A DNA stretch of 64,000 nucleotides, from positions 186,001 to 250,000 of the forward strand of contig WOAB01000226.1 of the NCBI GenBank assembly GCA_027886185.1, read 5' to 3'. Numbering within the stretch: position 1 is the stretch's first letter; each line of letters begins with the position of its first letter. A program made the position numbers and the translations under genes. Positions 11,666 to 22,800 of the stretch are shown here, one piece after another. Below the pieces are notes generated by a model. It searched no databases and was not told the origin of the DNA. It saw nothing but the letters and a program-made list of their open reading frames with translations. The DNA is from Rheum nobile. Lineage: Eukaryota > Streptophyta > Magnoliopsida > Caryophyllales > Polygonaceae.

Positions 11666-14332
11666 ATGCTTACCCAAGTAGCCCAACTTTTTTTTGTGAA
11701 GGGTGATACCGTGACAGTACCAGAGGTTATTCAAGAGCTCCTAAAGCAGTTCAAAAATGTTTTTGCGGAACCAACGGGGTTGCCACCGTGTTGGGGACAT
11801 GATCATTTGATTACACTGAAGGAAGGTACTGCACCAATTTGTACTCGCCCCTACAAGTATCACCACTTGCAGAAAAATGAGATCGAGCAACAGGTTCATC
11901 AGATGATGCAATCAGGTATCATACATTCCAGCCAAATCCCATTTGTTTCTCCTACTCTGTTGGTTAAGAAAAAGGACAATACTTGGCTTTTTTGTGTCGA
12001 TTATCGACAATTAAATGAAGCCATTGTCAAGGATAAGTTCCTTATTCCTAATATAGAGGAACTACTTGATGAATTGAAATGGGCTTCCTGCTTTTCCAAA
12101 CTGGTTCTTCGCGCATGTTACCATCAAGTCCGATTAGCAGAGAATGATATACCAAAGACGACGTTTCGCACCCATCACGTGCATTACAAGTTCAAGGTCA
12201 TGCCCTTTGGCTTGACTAACACGCTAGCCACAATTCAAGCATTGATGAATTCAGTATTAGGCCCTCATCTGCGTAAGTTTGTATTGGTCTTTTTCGACAA
12301 TATTTTGGTTTATAGCCAGTCCTTTCACAACCATGTTGATCACCTACGTATTGTGTTGGGATTACTGCAGCAACATCAACTATTCGCCAAGCAGTCGAAG
12401 TGTAGTTTTGCTCAACCGGTGGTGGAATTTTTGGGCCATTTTATTTCTAAAGAGGGTGTGGCTACTGATCCAGCAAAAAATGAGGTGATCTCTAATTGGC
12501 CTATGCCAACATCGATCAAACAGTTGAGAGGCTTTTTGGGCCTTATAGGGTACTATAGGAGATTTGTTAAGAATTATTGGACCATTGCTCGGCCACTTAC
12601 TGAGCTCTTGAAGGCTGACAAACTACGCTGGTCTCCATTGGTGGATCCAACCTTTCAGCAACTGAGGCAGTTGATGACCACAACTCTAGTTTTGCGCCTC
12701 CCAGATTTCACCTTACCAATTGTATCCGAAACCGATGCGTGTGAGACTGGAATAGGGGTCGTATTGATGAAAGGAAGGCCATCCCATTGCATATACCAGT
12801 CAAGCGTAGAAGGGCACTAGCATTCACATGTCAACATATGAGAAAGAGCTCTTGGCAGTGTACTTGCAATCGACAAATGGCGACATTACTTGGAGGCGGC
12901 GCATTTCTTCATCAAAACAGATCATCAACACCTTCGTCATCTTCTTGATCAAAAGTTAACCACTCACCTGCAGCGTAAGGCAACGGGGAAATTGTTGGGG
13001 TTGTCATACACAATTTCTTACAAGCAAGGGGTGGAAAATAAGGTGGCAGATGCATTGTCTAGACGAGACGTGTGTGAGAGTGCTTCGATGGAAGTAATGT
13101 CTTCGATCGAACCTCAATGGATGAAGGAGGTAATTAAAAGTTACGAGAATGATTCGGTAGCACATCAGTTGCTTATTTCTACCTTGGTCAAGCCGATTGG
13201 AGAGTATACCATATCACAAGGTCTTCTTCGTTTTAAAGGGCGCATTTGTGTGGGAACTAGTTCGAATTTACAAGCACAATTGATCAAGGTCATGCATGAT
13301 TCCCCATTTGGTGGGCATTCGGAAATCCAAGGCACATACCAGCGCCTTAAATTGATGTTTTTTTGGCCGAATTTGAAGCAATCAATCGAGTCCTTCGTCC
13401 AGAGCTATGACAATTGCCAGAGAAATAAGGTAGAGCATGTTAAGAGCCCTGGCCTATTGCAACCTCTACCTTTGCCTTCGACCGCTTGGAGTTCAATCAA
13501 TATGGATTTTATTGAAGCACTCCCCAAGTCTGTGGGATACGACACGATACTGGTGGTAGTGGATCGCCTGAGCAAATACGCCCACTTTATTCCACTTCGT
13601 CACCCCTTTACAGCATCGAAGGTTGCTCAAGTCTTCATGGATAATGTGTTCAAACTCCATGGATTACCTTCAATCATTGTGTCGGATCGCGATATTTTTT
13701 TTACAAATTTGTATTGGAAGGAGCTATTTGATGCACTGGGTACTCGACCGAGCCTGACATCCGCTTACCATCCTCAGTCGGATGGCCAAACCAAAAGAGT
13801 TAATCAATGCCTGGAATTCTATCTTCGAGCTATGACTAGCGCCAAACCGCAGCAATGGACGTGTTGGCTGGCCTTGGCAGAATGGTGGTATAACACCAAC
13901 TTCCATTCGTCGTTAAAATCGACTTCCTTTTAGGCGCTATTCGGCTACCCCCCCCCCCCCCCCCCCCCTTCAGTTGGGCATTGACGCATCGGCTATCGCG
14001 ACAGCTTCGCTTGGTGATTGGATGTTAGATCGTGAATTAGCTCTATCTCATTTACGTGAGAATTTACTGAAGGCCCAATCCAGGATGAAACAGTTTGCTC
14101 ACACTAGGAGCTCTGAGCGGGAATTTCATGTTGGTGACCTCGTTTACTTAAAACTCCAGCTGTATCGACATAATTTATTGGCTATTCATCGTTTTTTGAA
14201 ATTGAGTTCCAAGTACTATGGCCCTTACGCGGTAACAGAGAGAATCAGATCGGTGGCTTATCGTCTGGCTCTTCCTACAACAGCCAAGATCCATAACGTG
14301 TTTCATGTCTCCCAATTGAAACGATCCAAGTA
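11666..14332 (+). pseudogene. Gypsy pol copy 1: RT, RNase H, integrase
   Basis: RT spans about 11800-12420, RNase H about 12700-13070, integrase about 13250-14330. RT has lost catalytic residues: the first Asp of the FSKLDL motif is Val (GTT, 12104-12106), and the YVDD box reads FFDN (Asn codon 12299-12301). The RNase H frame breaks near 12800-12830 and resumes downstream with the TDHQHLRHLL and VADALSR motifs. Integrase keeps GHSEIQ, MDFIE and SDRD, but one zinc-finger Cys is Tyr, and the Glu of the DD35E triad is Lys (AAA, 13793-13795). The frame breaks again around 13930 and a 21-C run follows at 13948-13968. The segment ends in the integrase C-terminal SKYYGPY and HNVFHVSQLK motifs. Confidence 0.85.
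13948..13968 (+). repeat. Poly-C tract (21 C)
   Basis: A run of 21 C falls where the integrase frame encodes prolines after FGY. The equivalent place in copy 2 (15400-15409) has 10 C. The different lengths contribute to the frame breaks. Homopolymers of this length are also prone to assembly error. Confidence 0.8.
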
Positions 14333-16004
14333 GCCTAGCTTTTCTCTGTCAAGGGTGATCGTGACAGTACCAGAGGTAATTCAGGAGCTCTTAAAGCAGT
14401 TCAAAGATGTTTTTGCGGAACCAACGGGGTTGCCACCGTGTCGGGGACATGAGCATTCAATTACACTAAAGGAAGGTACTGCATCAGTTTGTACTCGCCC
14501 CTACAAGTATCACCACTTGTAGAAAAATGAGATCGAGCAACAGGTTCATCAAATGTTGCAATAAGGTATCATACGTTCCAGCCAAAGCCCATTTGCTTCT
14601 CCTACTCTGTTGGTTAAGAAGAAGGACAATACTTGGCATTTTTGTGTCGATTATCGACGATTGAATGAAGCCATTGTCAAGGATAAGTTCCTTATTCCTA
14701 ATATAGAGGAACTACTTGATGAATTGAAAGGGGCTTCCTGCTTTTCCAAACTGGATCTTCGCGCGTGTTACCATCAAGTCCGATTAGCAGAGAATGATAT
14801 ACCAAAGACGACATTTCGCACCCATCACGGGCAATCAATCGAGTCCTTCGTCCAGAGCTATGACAATTGCCAGAGAAATAAGGTAGAGCATGTTAAGAGC
14901 CCTGGCCTAATGCAACCTCTACCTTTGCCTTCGACCGCTTAGAGTTCAATCAAGATGGATTTTATTGAAGCCCTCCCCAAGTTTGCGGGATACGACACGA
15001 TATTGGTGGTAGTGGATCGCCTGAGCAAATACGCCCACTTTATTCCACTTCGTCACCCCTTTACAGCATCAAAGGTTTCTCAAGCCTTCATGGATAATGT
15101 GTTCAAACTCGATGGATTACCTTCAAACATTGTGTCGGATCGCGACAAATTTTTTACAAGTTTGTTTTGGAAGGAGTTATTTGATGCACTGGGTACTCGA
15201 CTGAGCCTGACATCCGCTTACCATCCTGAGTCGGATGTCCAAACCAAAAGAGTTAATCAGTGCCTGGAATCCTATCTCAAGCTATGACTAGCGCCAAACC
15301 GCAGCAATGGACGCGTTGGCTGGCCTTGGCAGAATGGGGGTATAACACCAACTTCCATTCGTCGATGAAATCGACTCCCTTTCAGGCGCTATTCGGCTAC
15401 CCCCCCCCCTCAGTTGGGCATTAACGCATCGGCCATCGCGACAGATTCGCTTGGTGATTGGATGTTAGATCGTGAATTAGCTCTATCTCATTTACGTGAG
15501 AATTTAATGAAGGCCCAATCCAAGATGAAACAGTTCGCTCACACTAGGAGCTCTGAGCGGGAATTTCAGGTTGGTGACCTCGTTTACTTGAAACTCCAGC
15601 CGTATCGACAGACTTCTTTGGCTATTCGTCGTTGTTTGAAATTGAGTTCCAAGTACTATGGCCCTTACGCGGTAACAGAGAGAATCGGATCGGTGGCTTA
15701 TCGTCTGGCTCTTCCTGCAACAGCCAAGATCCATAACGTGTTTCATGTCTCCCAATTGAAACGATGTATTGGCGCTCATTCAGTGGTCAGTTTTACACCG
15801 CCTTCGACCATTGCGAAAGGGGAGTGTGTAGTGGAACCAATAACAATTTTGGACACTCGTGTCACTTACTCACCGACGGGCGATCCGACGACAGAGTGGC
15901 TAAATCCACTGGATAACCTGGGAAGCCGCGGGTCACATTCTCTGACAATTTCCCTCCTTTAGTGTTAAGGCTTGAGGACAAGCCTTCTTGGGTGGAGAGG
16001 AATC
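14326..16004 (+). pseudogene. Gypsy pol copy 2 (deleted) and chromodomain-like tail
   Basis: This copy restarts at the protease-RT linker and keeps the RT N-terminal part, here with the catalytic Asp (GAT, 14754-14756). It then jumps at a GCA triplet (about 14831) straight into the integrase zinc-finger region. About 1,197 bp present in copy 1 (12181-13377) is missing, an exact multiple of three. Integrase again has Lys in place of the catalytic Glu (15246-15248). Stops or frame changes occur near 14520, 14560, 14940 and 15290. From about 15414 the C-terminal domain is open and continues into a chromodomain-like tail (about 15840-15995) recognisable only across a frameshift (WEAAGHIL-like, then a LEDKPSW-like end). 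A purine-rich tract at about 15990-16004 precedes the 3' LTR. Confidence 0.8.
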
Positions 16005-16208
16005 TATCATGTACTAGTTATCAGATGGGCCGGTGTGGTTAGTGGGCCTTGGGCCATGTGTGGGAGTGAGGTGTAACAACCTATTAAAGGATGTGTAATC
16101 TATTGTAACAGATCACCGAATATCAATTCCACAACATCTATCTCTCTTCCTCTCTATATTTCCTTCCTCTTCTCTCTATATCTCTTCTTCACTTCTTGAT
16201 CTATTACA
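16005..16208 (+). repeat. 3' LTR of the gypsy element
   Basis: Starts TATCATGTACTAG (the 5' LTR has TGTCATG), ends CTATTACA, and is followed by the target duplication ATTTT. It carries 17 bp missing from the 5' LTR. Confidence 0.85.
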
Positions 16209-16213
16209 ATTTT

Positions 16214-17487
16214 GTAGGAAATTCAACGCAAGAAATTGATCACTTCTTTTGTAACATTAATCATTCGCCTCTCGTTACATTTTTCAGTTACTTGCCTATC
16301 TAATGCTCTTTAATTTAGCGATTTTTTTCCTTTTTTAAAGAGTCTTTTGGCAAATTTACATAGATATCCCAACCAATATTTTTTTTTCTAGAAATATACC
16401 ACAAATTACAAAATAGTAAATCATGTCTTTTTGGGTATTTGTGCCATAAATTCTTTTTTTTTTCTTTTCTTTTAAAACAAAAAATAGTAAATAAATTAAT
16501 TTTATGAAAATAAATTCAAAAATAAGATTTTACAATTTTGTTAAATTAAAATCACCAAAAAAGATTAAACAAAATCGAAAAAGAAAATATTAAAAACGGT
16601 TATTGAAGATGAAAAGTAAAAACTTAGTAAGATCTTCAAAAATCGGATTTGTTATCTTCCTGCTAGCCTTGTCGGTCACTCTTCCGATCAATCTTAAAAC
16701 CTTAATTCTTTCCTCTTACACCATTGATTTTAAAGTCGGCCATTGTCATCTTCATAGAAACATTATGCATAAGTTTTGTATCTGTCGTACTTCAAATATT
16801 GTCCTGACAGACTTCCTTTTCAATGTTATAGAGGAACTTGAGAAGGAGGTCTAAAATGAGAGAATGGAGGGATATGGAAGCGTAAATGTCCTTGGTTGCA
16901 TAGAGAGAGAGAGCTCGAGGTATGGGAATGGAGAATGGAGAATGGAGAGAACTCAAATGAAAGAGGGAGAAGGAGACATAATATATTAAACGTTTCAGCT
17001 TCGTTTTTTTTAATTTCTTTTGTTTTTCTATTTTAATTTTTGTATTTTTAAATTATTATAGTGTTTTTTAAATGAAAAAATACAATAATGAAATTAGAAT
17101 TTTACCTTTTTCTTAATAAATGTATTTTTAGAATTTGGAAATTTATTGCTATTATTTTGGATATTGACTTAATTATCTTAGGCATTCTTACAATACTATA
17201 AAAAACAATAGAGTTTTGCAAAGTAGTTTGAAAAGTATGGTAAGAGCCAAGAGGTACTAATTCCACTAGTCTTTTTAATATTATACAAAATTGAAATATT
17301 TAAGCAGTAAAAGATCGAGTATCTGTATGACATATGTTTAATTCATTTAGGATCACAGACTCACAGTACTGATTCATATTTTTATATCCATTCTATGCAA
17401 ATTTTAACTCGTATGAAAATCACAATCTATTCATACATGTCCTGTAAACGAAAACTCTATATTATGGTCGGTATTAGCCAAAATTAT
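16214..17487. other. AT-rich intergenic region
   Basis: Spacer between the gypsy element and the next copia element. An 83-codon ORF (16603-16854) has a hydrophobic stretch but no recognisable family, and I do not call it a gene. A purine-rich stretch with GAGA and gaatgga repeats lies near 16850-16980. Confidence 0.4.
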
Positions 17488-17492
17488 TAATG

Positions 17493-17685
17493 TGTGAAAC
17501 AAGTAGCAACAGCAATTGGAAGAATTTTCTCTGAAGATTGCATTGATACGTGCAAGCATATATACAAGAAAATAAAATATCTCTCCTATAACAGCATCCT
17601 AAAATCAAGGGAAGAATATTAACAAATTAGAAAATATATATATACAAGAGCTACTCTAAAGACAATAAAAATAATATCCTCAATA
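17493..17685 (-). repeat. 3' LTR of the copia element 17493-22395
   Basis: On the element strand it starts TATTGAGGATATT, directly after the purine tract (17686-17697), and ends TTTCACA. The TAATG duplication places the end at 17685, giving non-canonical TA...CA termini. Confidence 0.88.
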
Positions 17686-17691
17686 CTCCCC

Positions 17692-19358
17692 TCAAATTGG
17701 AACATGCAAGTCTCGAATGTCTAACTTGCACAACAAATAGGTAAACTGGTGTTTGCCCAACACCTTAGTGAAGATATCAGCGAGTTGATCGTGTGAGCGA
17801 ACGTAAGAAGTGGTGATACAGCCAGACTGAATGAGATCCCGAACAAAATGGCAATCAATCTCGATGTGCTTGGTGCGCTCATGAAAAACGGGATTAGAAG
17901 AAATGTGGAGGGATGCCTGGCTATCACAGACAAGATGCATCGGTGAAGAATGATGATGACCAAGTGATAACAGAAAAACCTTAAGCCAAAGCAGCTCACA
18001 ACAGGCAGCTGTCATAGACCTGTATTCAGCTTCAGCAGAAGAACGGGAAATCGTAGGCTGCTTCTTGGTTTTCCAAGAGACTGGTGATGCACCTAAGCAA
18101 ACAAAGTATCCTGTAAGGGAGCGTCTGGTGAGGGGACATGCAACCCAATCACTATCGCAATAAGCCGTGAGTTGCAAGGAACTATGGCGTGACAAAATAA
18201 GACCTTGGCCAGGATGGCTCTTGATGTAGTGGAGGACACGAGTAGCGGCTTGCCAGTGAGCCTCCTTGAGACTCTGCATAAATTGTGAAAGGATGTGAAC
18301 CGAGTAGCTGAGCTCGGGTCTAGTAATAGTCAAATAGATCAGGCGTCCTGCATGTGCGTACTCCGACCCCGTAGCAAGGCTAAGATCATGATTCTGAGGA
18401 AAAGGGAAATCAGTAGGTTTGGCCCCAAGAAGGTCGGCTTCAGACAAGATGTCAAGCGCATACTTGCGCTGGCAAAGAAATAAGCCATCCTTTCCATGAG
18501 CAATCTCAATCCCCAAGAAGTACTTTAGAACGCCAAATCCTTCATGTGAAAACACGAGTACAAATACTCCTTGAAACGAGCAATAGAGGCGGAATCATTG
18601 CCTGCTATGATCAAGTCATCGACATACACTAAAACATGGATATGAGTAGTGTGACGAATATAAGAGAAAAGTGAGTAGTCTGCATACGATTGCTTGAACC
18701 CAAATTTAACCAGAGTAGAGGCGAGCTTAGCAAACCAATTTTGTGGCGCTTGTCTGAGTCCATAGAGTGACTTAAGAAGTCGACAGACCTTCCCGTTAGG
18801 AGCTGTATATCCAGAAGGAGGACGCATATACACTTCTTCCTCTAGATCGCCATGAAGAAAAACGTTGTGCACATCCATTTGATGAAGTTCCCAACGCTTA
18901 ATAGCTGCTACAGACAGAAATAAACGAACTGATGACATCTTAGCAACCAGAGCAAAGGTCTCATTAAAATCAACTCCTTCAACATGACGATTTCCAAGGA
19001 CAACAAGCTGAGCCTTGTACCGCTCAATAGTTCCATCAGATTTGTATTTGATGCGAAAGACCCATTTACAACCAATGGATTTCTTATCAGGGGGCAACGA
19101 TTCTAGGGACCACGTCCCATTATTCTCCAAAGCAGCAAGCTCGATAGATATGGCAGCCCGCCATTCCAGATGTCGGACAACCTCAGTGAAAGTATGTGGC
19201 TCAATAGTGGCAGTAACAGCAGCCAAAAACTGCACATGCGAAGCTGAAAAATTGTTACAATGAACAAAATTTGCAATAGGATAGAGTGTACCTAAGGATG
19301 GTGTCGGAGTAGGTGAAGAAGCAGCGAAAGGGGGTCTTGACAGGTAATAGTATGACAC
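17692..19358 (-). pseudogene. Copia reverse transcriptase and RNase H
   Basis: RT (about 19200-18500) would copy element RNA into cDNA. It retains WVFRIKYKSDG, a QMDVHNVFLHGDL motif and an intact catalytic VYVDDLI box. A frameshift at about 18530-18555 separates it from the rest of RT and RNase H, which follows in another frame with LTAYCDSDW, SSAEAEYRSM, NPVFHERTKHIEIDCHF and QLADIFTK. The frame stops at 17692, just before the purine tract. The catalytic motifs look intact; the break is the frameshift. Confidence 0.88.
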
Positions 19359-20880
19359 ACAAAGTCACGGAGGCGCGTTGATGTCTGACGAGGGCGTTCG
19401 CTGCGACGAATGGCCAAGTCGAAACACAAATCAAATGCGGAAGCAGATGGAACTGATAGATCTGGTAAATCATTGTTAGGCAAGGAAGGAGGAACCAAGG
19501 GAGGAGATCTCACCCTGTCGTCCACTGGATCACTAGCCGGCGCCGCGTCAAGCGCTATAGGGACATCAAACATTCCCTGGTGATCAGTTAACTCAGGTTC
19601 AGGAGAAGCGAATTGTTGTTGCGGCGGCGCACTATAGGGGAACTTGTCCTCTTGAAAGACAACATCCCGAGACTCAAAGAAAACCTGGGAGTCAAGATCA
19701 AAGAGGCGCCAAGCCTTTTTGCCAAATGGGTAGCCAAGAAAGACACATCAGCGACTTCTCGGCACAAATTTGTCACGATCTCGGGGAATGACAACAGCGA
19801 AGCAGAGGCAACCAAAAACACGAAGATGAGCGTAAGTAGGTCGCTTGTCAAACATCAACTCATAAGGGGTCCTTTCATCAAGAACCCTAGTAGGCGTTCT
19901 ATTGATCAAGTAAGCAGCAGTAAGAATGCATTGCCCCAAAAAACGAATAGGCAAAGAAGCCTGAAAGCGGAGAGCACGAGCGACATTAAGCAGATGGAGG
20001 TGTTTGCGCTCAGCACACCATTCTGTTGCGGGGTAGCAACACACGACGTCTCAAAAAAAACGCCAGTAGTAGCAAAATAAGCTTGAAGGGGAAGAAACTC
20101 GGTACCATTGTCAGTCCGGAAACGCTTGACTGTTTTGCTGAATTGGTTTTGAGCGAAAGCACATAAATTCTGAACCAAACGAGGCACCTTTGTCTTGTTT
20201 GCCATCAAGTAAACCCAAACACAGCGGGAATAATCATCGACCAAAGTCAAAAAATATTGAGCACCACAGCTAGAGGGAACGTGATATGGCCCCCAAATAT
20301 CAGCATGAATAAGCTCAAATAAATCAACCGCTTTATTACTGCTTAACGGAAAACAATCACGAGTTTGCTTAGACTGGATACAAACTAAACCAGGATCAAC
20401 CGAATGGAGACCAACTTCACTAACTTCTGGTAAACGTAAAAGTAATGGATAAGCAGGGTGACCCAGACGCTGATGCCAAAGCCCTGTAGACGTCACTGAT
20501 GCAACGGTCACTTGTCCGGATTTGCCGACGCCGGTGCAAAGCCAGAAGACCCCATCCCTTGCTTCACCGACCCCAATCACTGTCCTTGTAGTGTGGTCCT
20601 GAATGACACAGAGTTTGTCAGTAAGAGTGACGAGCAACCATAACTCACTAATCAAGTGAACAAAAGAGATCATATTGCAAGTAAAATTGGGAACAAGCAA
20701 AACATTGTGAATTCGCAGGGAATCGCCAAGAACCGCAGTGCCAGCCTAAGAGGCAATGGACGTCGACCCATCAGGTAGTACAATAGTAGAAGGAGAAATA
20801 GCATGAAGATTTTCAAGAATATTCGAGTTGCCGATCATATGATACGAGGCTCCGGTATCAAGAATCCAGCGACCCGAAGC
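19359..20880 (-). pseudogene. Copia protease and integrase
   Basis: The protease begins with WILDTGASYHM near 20880-20840, with the DTGA catalytic motif intact, and is stopped by a TAG at 20746-20748. Integrase follows: an HQRLGHP half zinc finger with poor Cys positions, then HADIWGPY (first Asp), RTDNGTEF (second Asp) and, after a frameshift near 20025, AERKH carrying the catalytic Glu. The C-terminal part (YELMFDKRPTYAHLRVFGC) continues, with further frame changes near 19745 and 19300. It would insert cDNA into the genome; it is clearly non-functional. Confidence 0.85.
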
Positions 20881-20921
20881 CTTACCCATCAAATCCAGCG
20901 ACCCGAAGCCTTACCCATCAA
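20864..20921. repeat. 29-bp tandem duplication in the copia polyprotein
   Basis: The segment atccagcgacccgaagcctt... at 20864-20892 is repeated exactly at 20893-20921. Because 29 is not a multiple of three, it shifts frame between gag and protease. Confidence 0.95.
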
Positions 20922-22085
20922 CTTGTCCTCAGATGAGCCTTTGTAATTTTTCAGCATTTCAATCATATTGTTCCACTGATCATCAGTGAGAGCGGGAGAC
21001 AAAGATGTGCGATCTTGAGAATTGAGAGACGCAGGAAATGAAGACGTTAAGGCAGGACTGTGAACAACATTAGCAAGGCCAGACAACCCACGACCTGGAG
21101 GAGGAGGTCGGGAAGACGGGGTTGTTGCAGTACCCCTGTTGCGACCATTTGAAACAGAAGAAGATGAGGTCTCACCTCGTTTTTTACAGAGCTCTTCCCA
21201 CCAGTCAGGGTAGCCGTGGAGCTTGAAGCAGGAGGCAACCTCATGTCCCTGACGACCACAATGGGTGCAGGTTGGTCGATCCGAGCGATTGTTAGAGTCG
21301 GAGCGGCCAGAGGCTGGCTTGGAAGAAGGGCGACCTTCTGCAGCAAATGCGACCGCATCGTTGCGAGCAACCCTCTCCGTTGAGATCGTCTTGTGGCATT
21401 CTTCCTGAACCACAAGAGAGTACACTCGATTCAGACCGAGCAAAGGATCCTGAGCCAAGATATGGGATCACAGCGTCCCATAAGAATCATCATCAAGGCC
21501 CATCAAGAATTGATAAACCATCTCTTCCACACGCTTGGTTTGAAGAGCGGGCGTCCATGAACACTTACAGCCAGCACAAGTGCAATGTCGGGGCTTGAGA
21601 TATGTCTGAAGTTCGTCTTGCAAATGCTTAAGGCGTCCAAAATAGACAGCAATGGCCTGCCCGTTTTATTGACAGCGAGCAAGTTCAGTTCGTAGTTGAT
21701 GAACTCGAGGAGCGTTTCCAATGGAGAAACGCTGATGAATTTCGTCCCAAAAGACCTTCACAGTTTCAGAATAAGTTAAGGAGGACCGAATAGATGGATC
21801 AACATATTGAAGAATCCATCCCACCATTATTGAATTAACACTACACCAATCTTCATAAGCATCGGTGTCGGTAGCTGGTTGATAAATCTTGCCATCAATG
21901 AAGGGAAGCTTATGGCGCGCACGAAAGGCGTTACGCAAGGACTGCTCCCATTCTTGGTAGTTGTCACCTTTCAATACCACGGGAATAAGCTTTATACCCG
22001 TATGATCTGAAGGATGAAGGTAGTAGGGAGAAGTCATGTCCAAAGCACCCCGTTTCGCACCGGAGACGGAGTCGTCAATTGCCAT
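20889..22085 (-). pseudogene. Copia gag with zinc knuckle
   Basis: The gag frame starts at the ATG at 22085 and carries the copia N-terminal signature (YYLHPSDHTGIKLIPVVLKG) followed by the NYQEWEQSLRNAFRARHK capsid segment. In-frame stops occur at 21666-21668 (TAA) and 21468-21470 (TGA), both where Gln or Arg codons would fit. The third open part ends with an intact CCHC knuckle, C-x2-C-x4-H-x4-C, within CTHCGRQGHEVASC, then GYPDWW and a Ser/Pro-rich linker. It would package element RNA. Confidence 0.88.
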
Positions 22086-22190
22086 CGATCGCTAGATGAA
22101 AGAACGATCGAACAAAGTAAAAAAAAATTGAGAGGATCAATGAGTGCGGAGGAAAAACACAGGAGGGTAGGGTCGTGTTTTAGTTTTGTG

Positions 22191-22202
22191 GCTCTGATGC
22201 CA
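22191..22202 (-). other. Primer-binding site
   Basis: Reads TGGCATCAGAGC on the minus strand, immediately after the 5' LTR; one mismatch to the usual TGGTATCAGAGC. Confidence 0.85.
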
Positions 22203-22395
22203 TGTGAAACAAGTAGCAACAGCAATTGGAAGAATTTCCTCTGAGGATTGCATTGATACGTACAAGCATATATACAAGAAAATAGAATATCTCTCCTATA
22301 ACAACATCCTAAAATCAAGGGAAGAATATTAACAAACTAGGAAATATATATATACAAGAGCTACTCTAAAGGCAATAAAGATAATATCCTCAATA
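22203..22395 (-). repeat. 5' LTR of the copia element 17493-22395
   Basis: 193 bp, colinear with 17493-17685 without indels. It is followed on the plus strand by the TAATG target duplication at 22396-22400. Confidence 0.92.
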
Positions 22396-22552
22396 TAATG
22401 AGATTTTTTCTGCATTTCCAAACATAACTAAATGAAAAAGATTATGTGTGGATGATTGCTCTGATACAAATATAAGAACGCTGTATTTATATGAATTCAT
22501 GGATATAAAGGGGTATGCACAATAGAAAGAACTATATATATGAACAAATGGA

Positions 22553-22800
22553 TGTGCTCATACATTCTTAGTATGTGTTCATATGAACACATATGTTTAC
22601 TGAAAATGTGTGTTCATATATTTCTTAGTATGTGTTCATATGCTTTCTTAGCATGTGTTCATATGCTCCTAAGTAGCTCATGAGTGTGCATATGGTCTTT
22701 CCGTGCATGTGCATACACTCCCTATGTGTGCATATGTTTTCATATTGAGTATGCACATATTCACTATGTATGCATATGCTTCCTTATGCATATGATTTCT
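22553..22800. repeat. Degenerate tandem repeat rich in TGTGTTCATATG
   Basis: Imperfect units of about 25-35 bp containing GTATGTGTTCATATG or GTGTGCATATG recur along this stretch. It includes the perfect 20-nt palindrome at 22573-22592. The rest of 22401-23113 is AT-rich spacer with no gene seen. Confidence 0.6.

Larger units (their letters stand above)
9716..16208 (+). mobile_element. Ty3/gypsy chromovirus-like retrotransposon, defective
   Basis: A 6.5-kb element bounded by short related LTRs (187 and 204 bp) and an ATTTT target duplication (9711-9715 and 16209-16213). Domain order is gag, protease, RT, RNase H, integrase, then a chromodomain-like tail, which is the gypsy order. About 2.65 kb of pol was duplicated in tandem (copy 1 from about 11674, copy 2 from about 14326), after which copy 2 lost about 1.2 kb. 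Stops, frameshifts and substitutions at catalytic residues of RT and integrase make it unable to transpose by itself. Confidence 0.9.
17493..22395 (-). mobile_element. Ty1/copia retrotransposon (RE1-like), defective
   Basis: A 4.9-kb minus-strand element with two 193-bp LTRs, a 5-bp target duplication TAATG (17488-17492 and 22396-22400), a primer site and a purine tract beside the 3' LTR. Domain order (gag, zinc knuckle, protease, integrase, RT, RNase H) is that of copia. The two LTRs differ at 9 positions by my count, all transitions. The polyprotein has at least three in-frame stops, several frameshifts and a 29-bp tandem duplication. Confidence 0.93.

Noticed and set aside
16603..16854. 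Small membrane protein gene (83 codons)
   Set aside because: No family resemblance, AT-rich spacer context, no promoter or conserved features.
19613..20080. 155-codon plus-strand ORF
   Set aside because: Antisense shadow of the copia integrase region.
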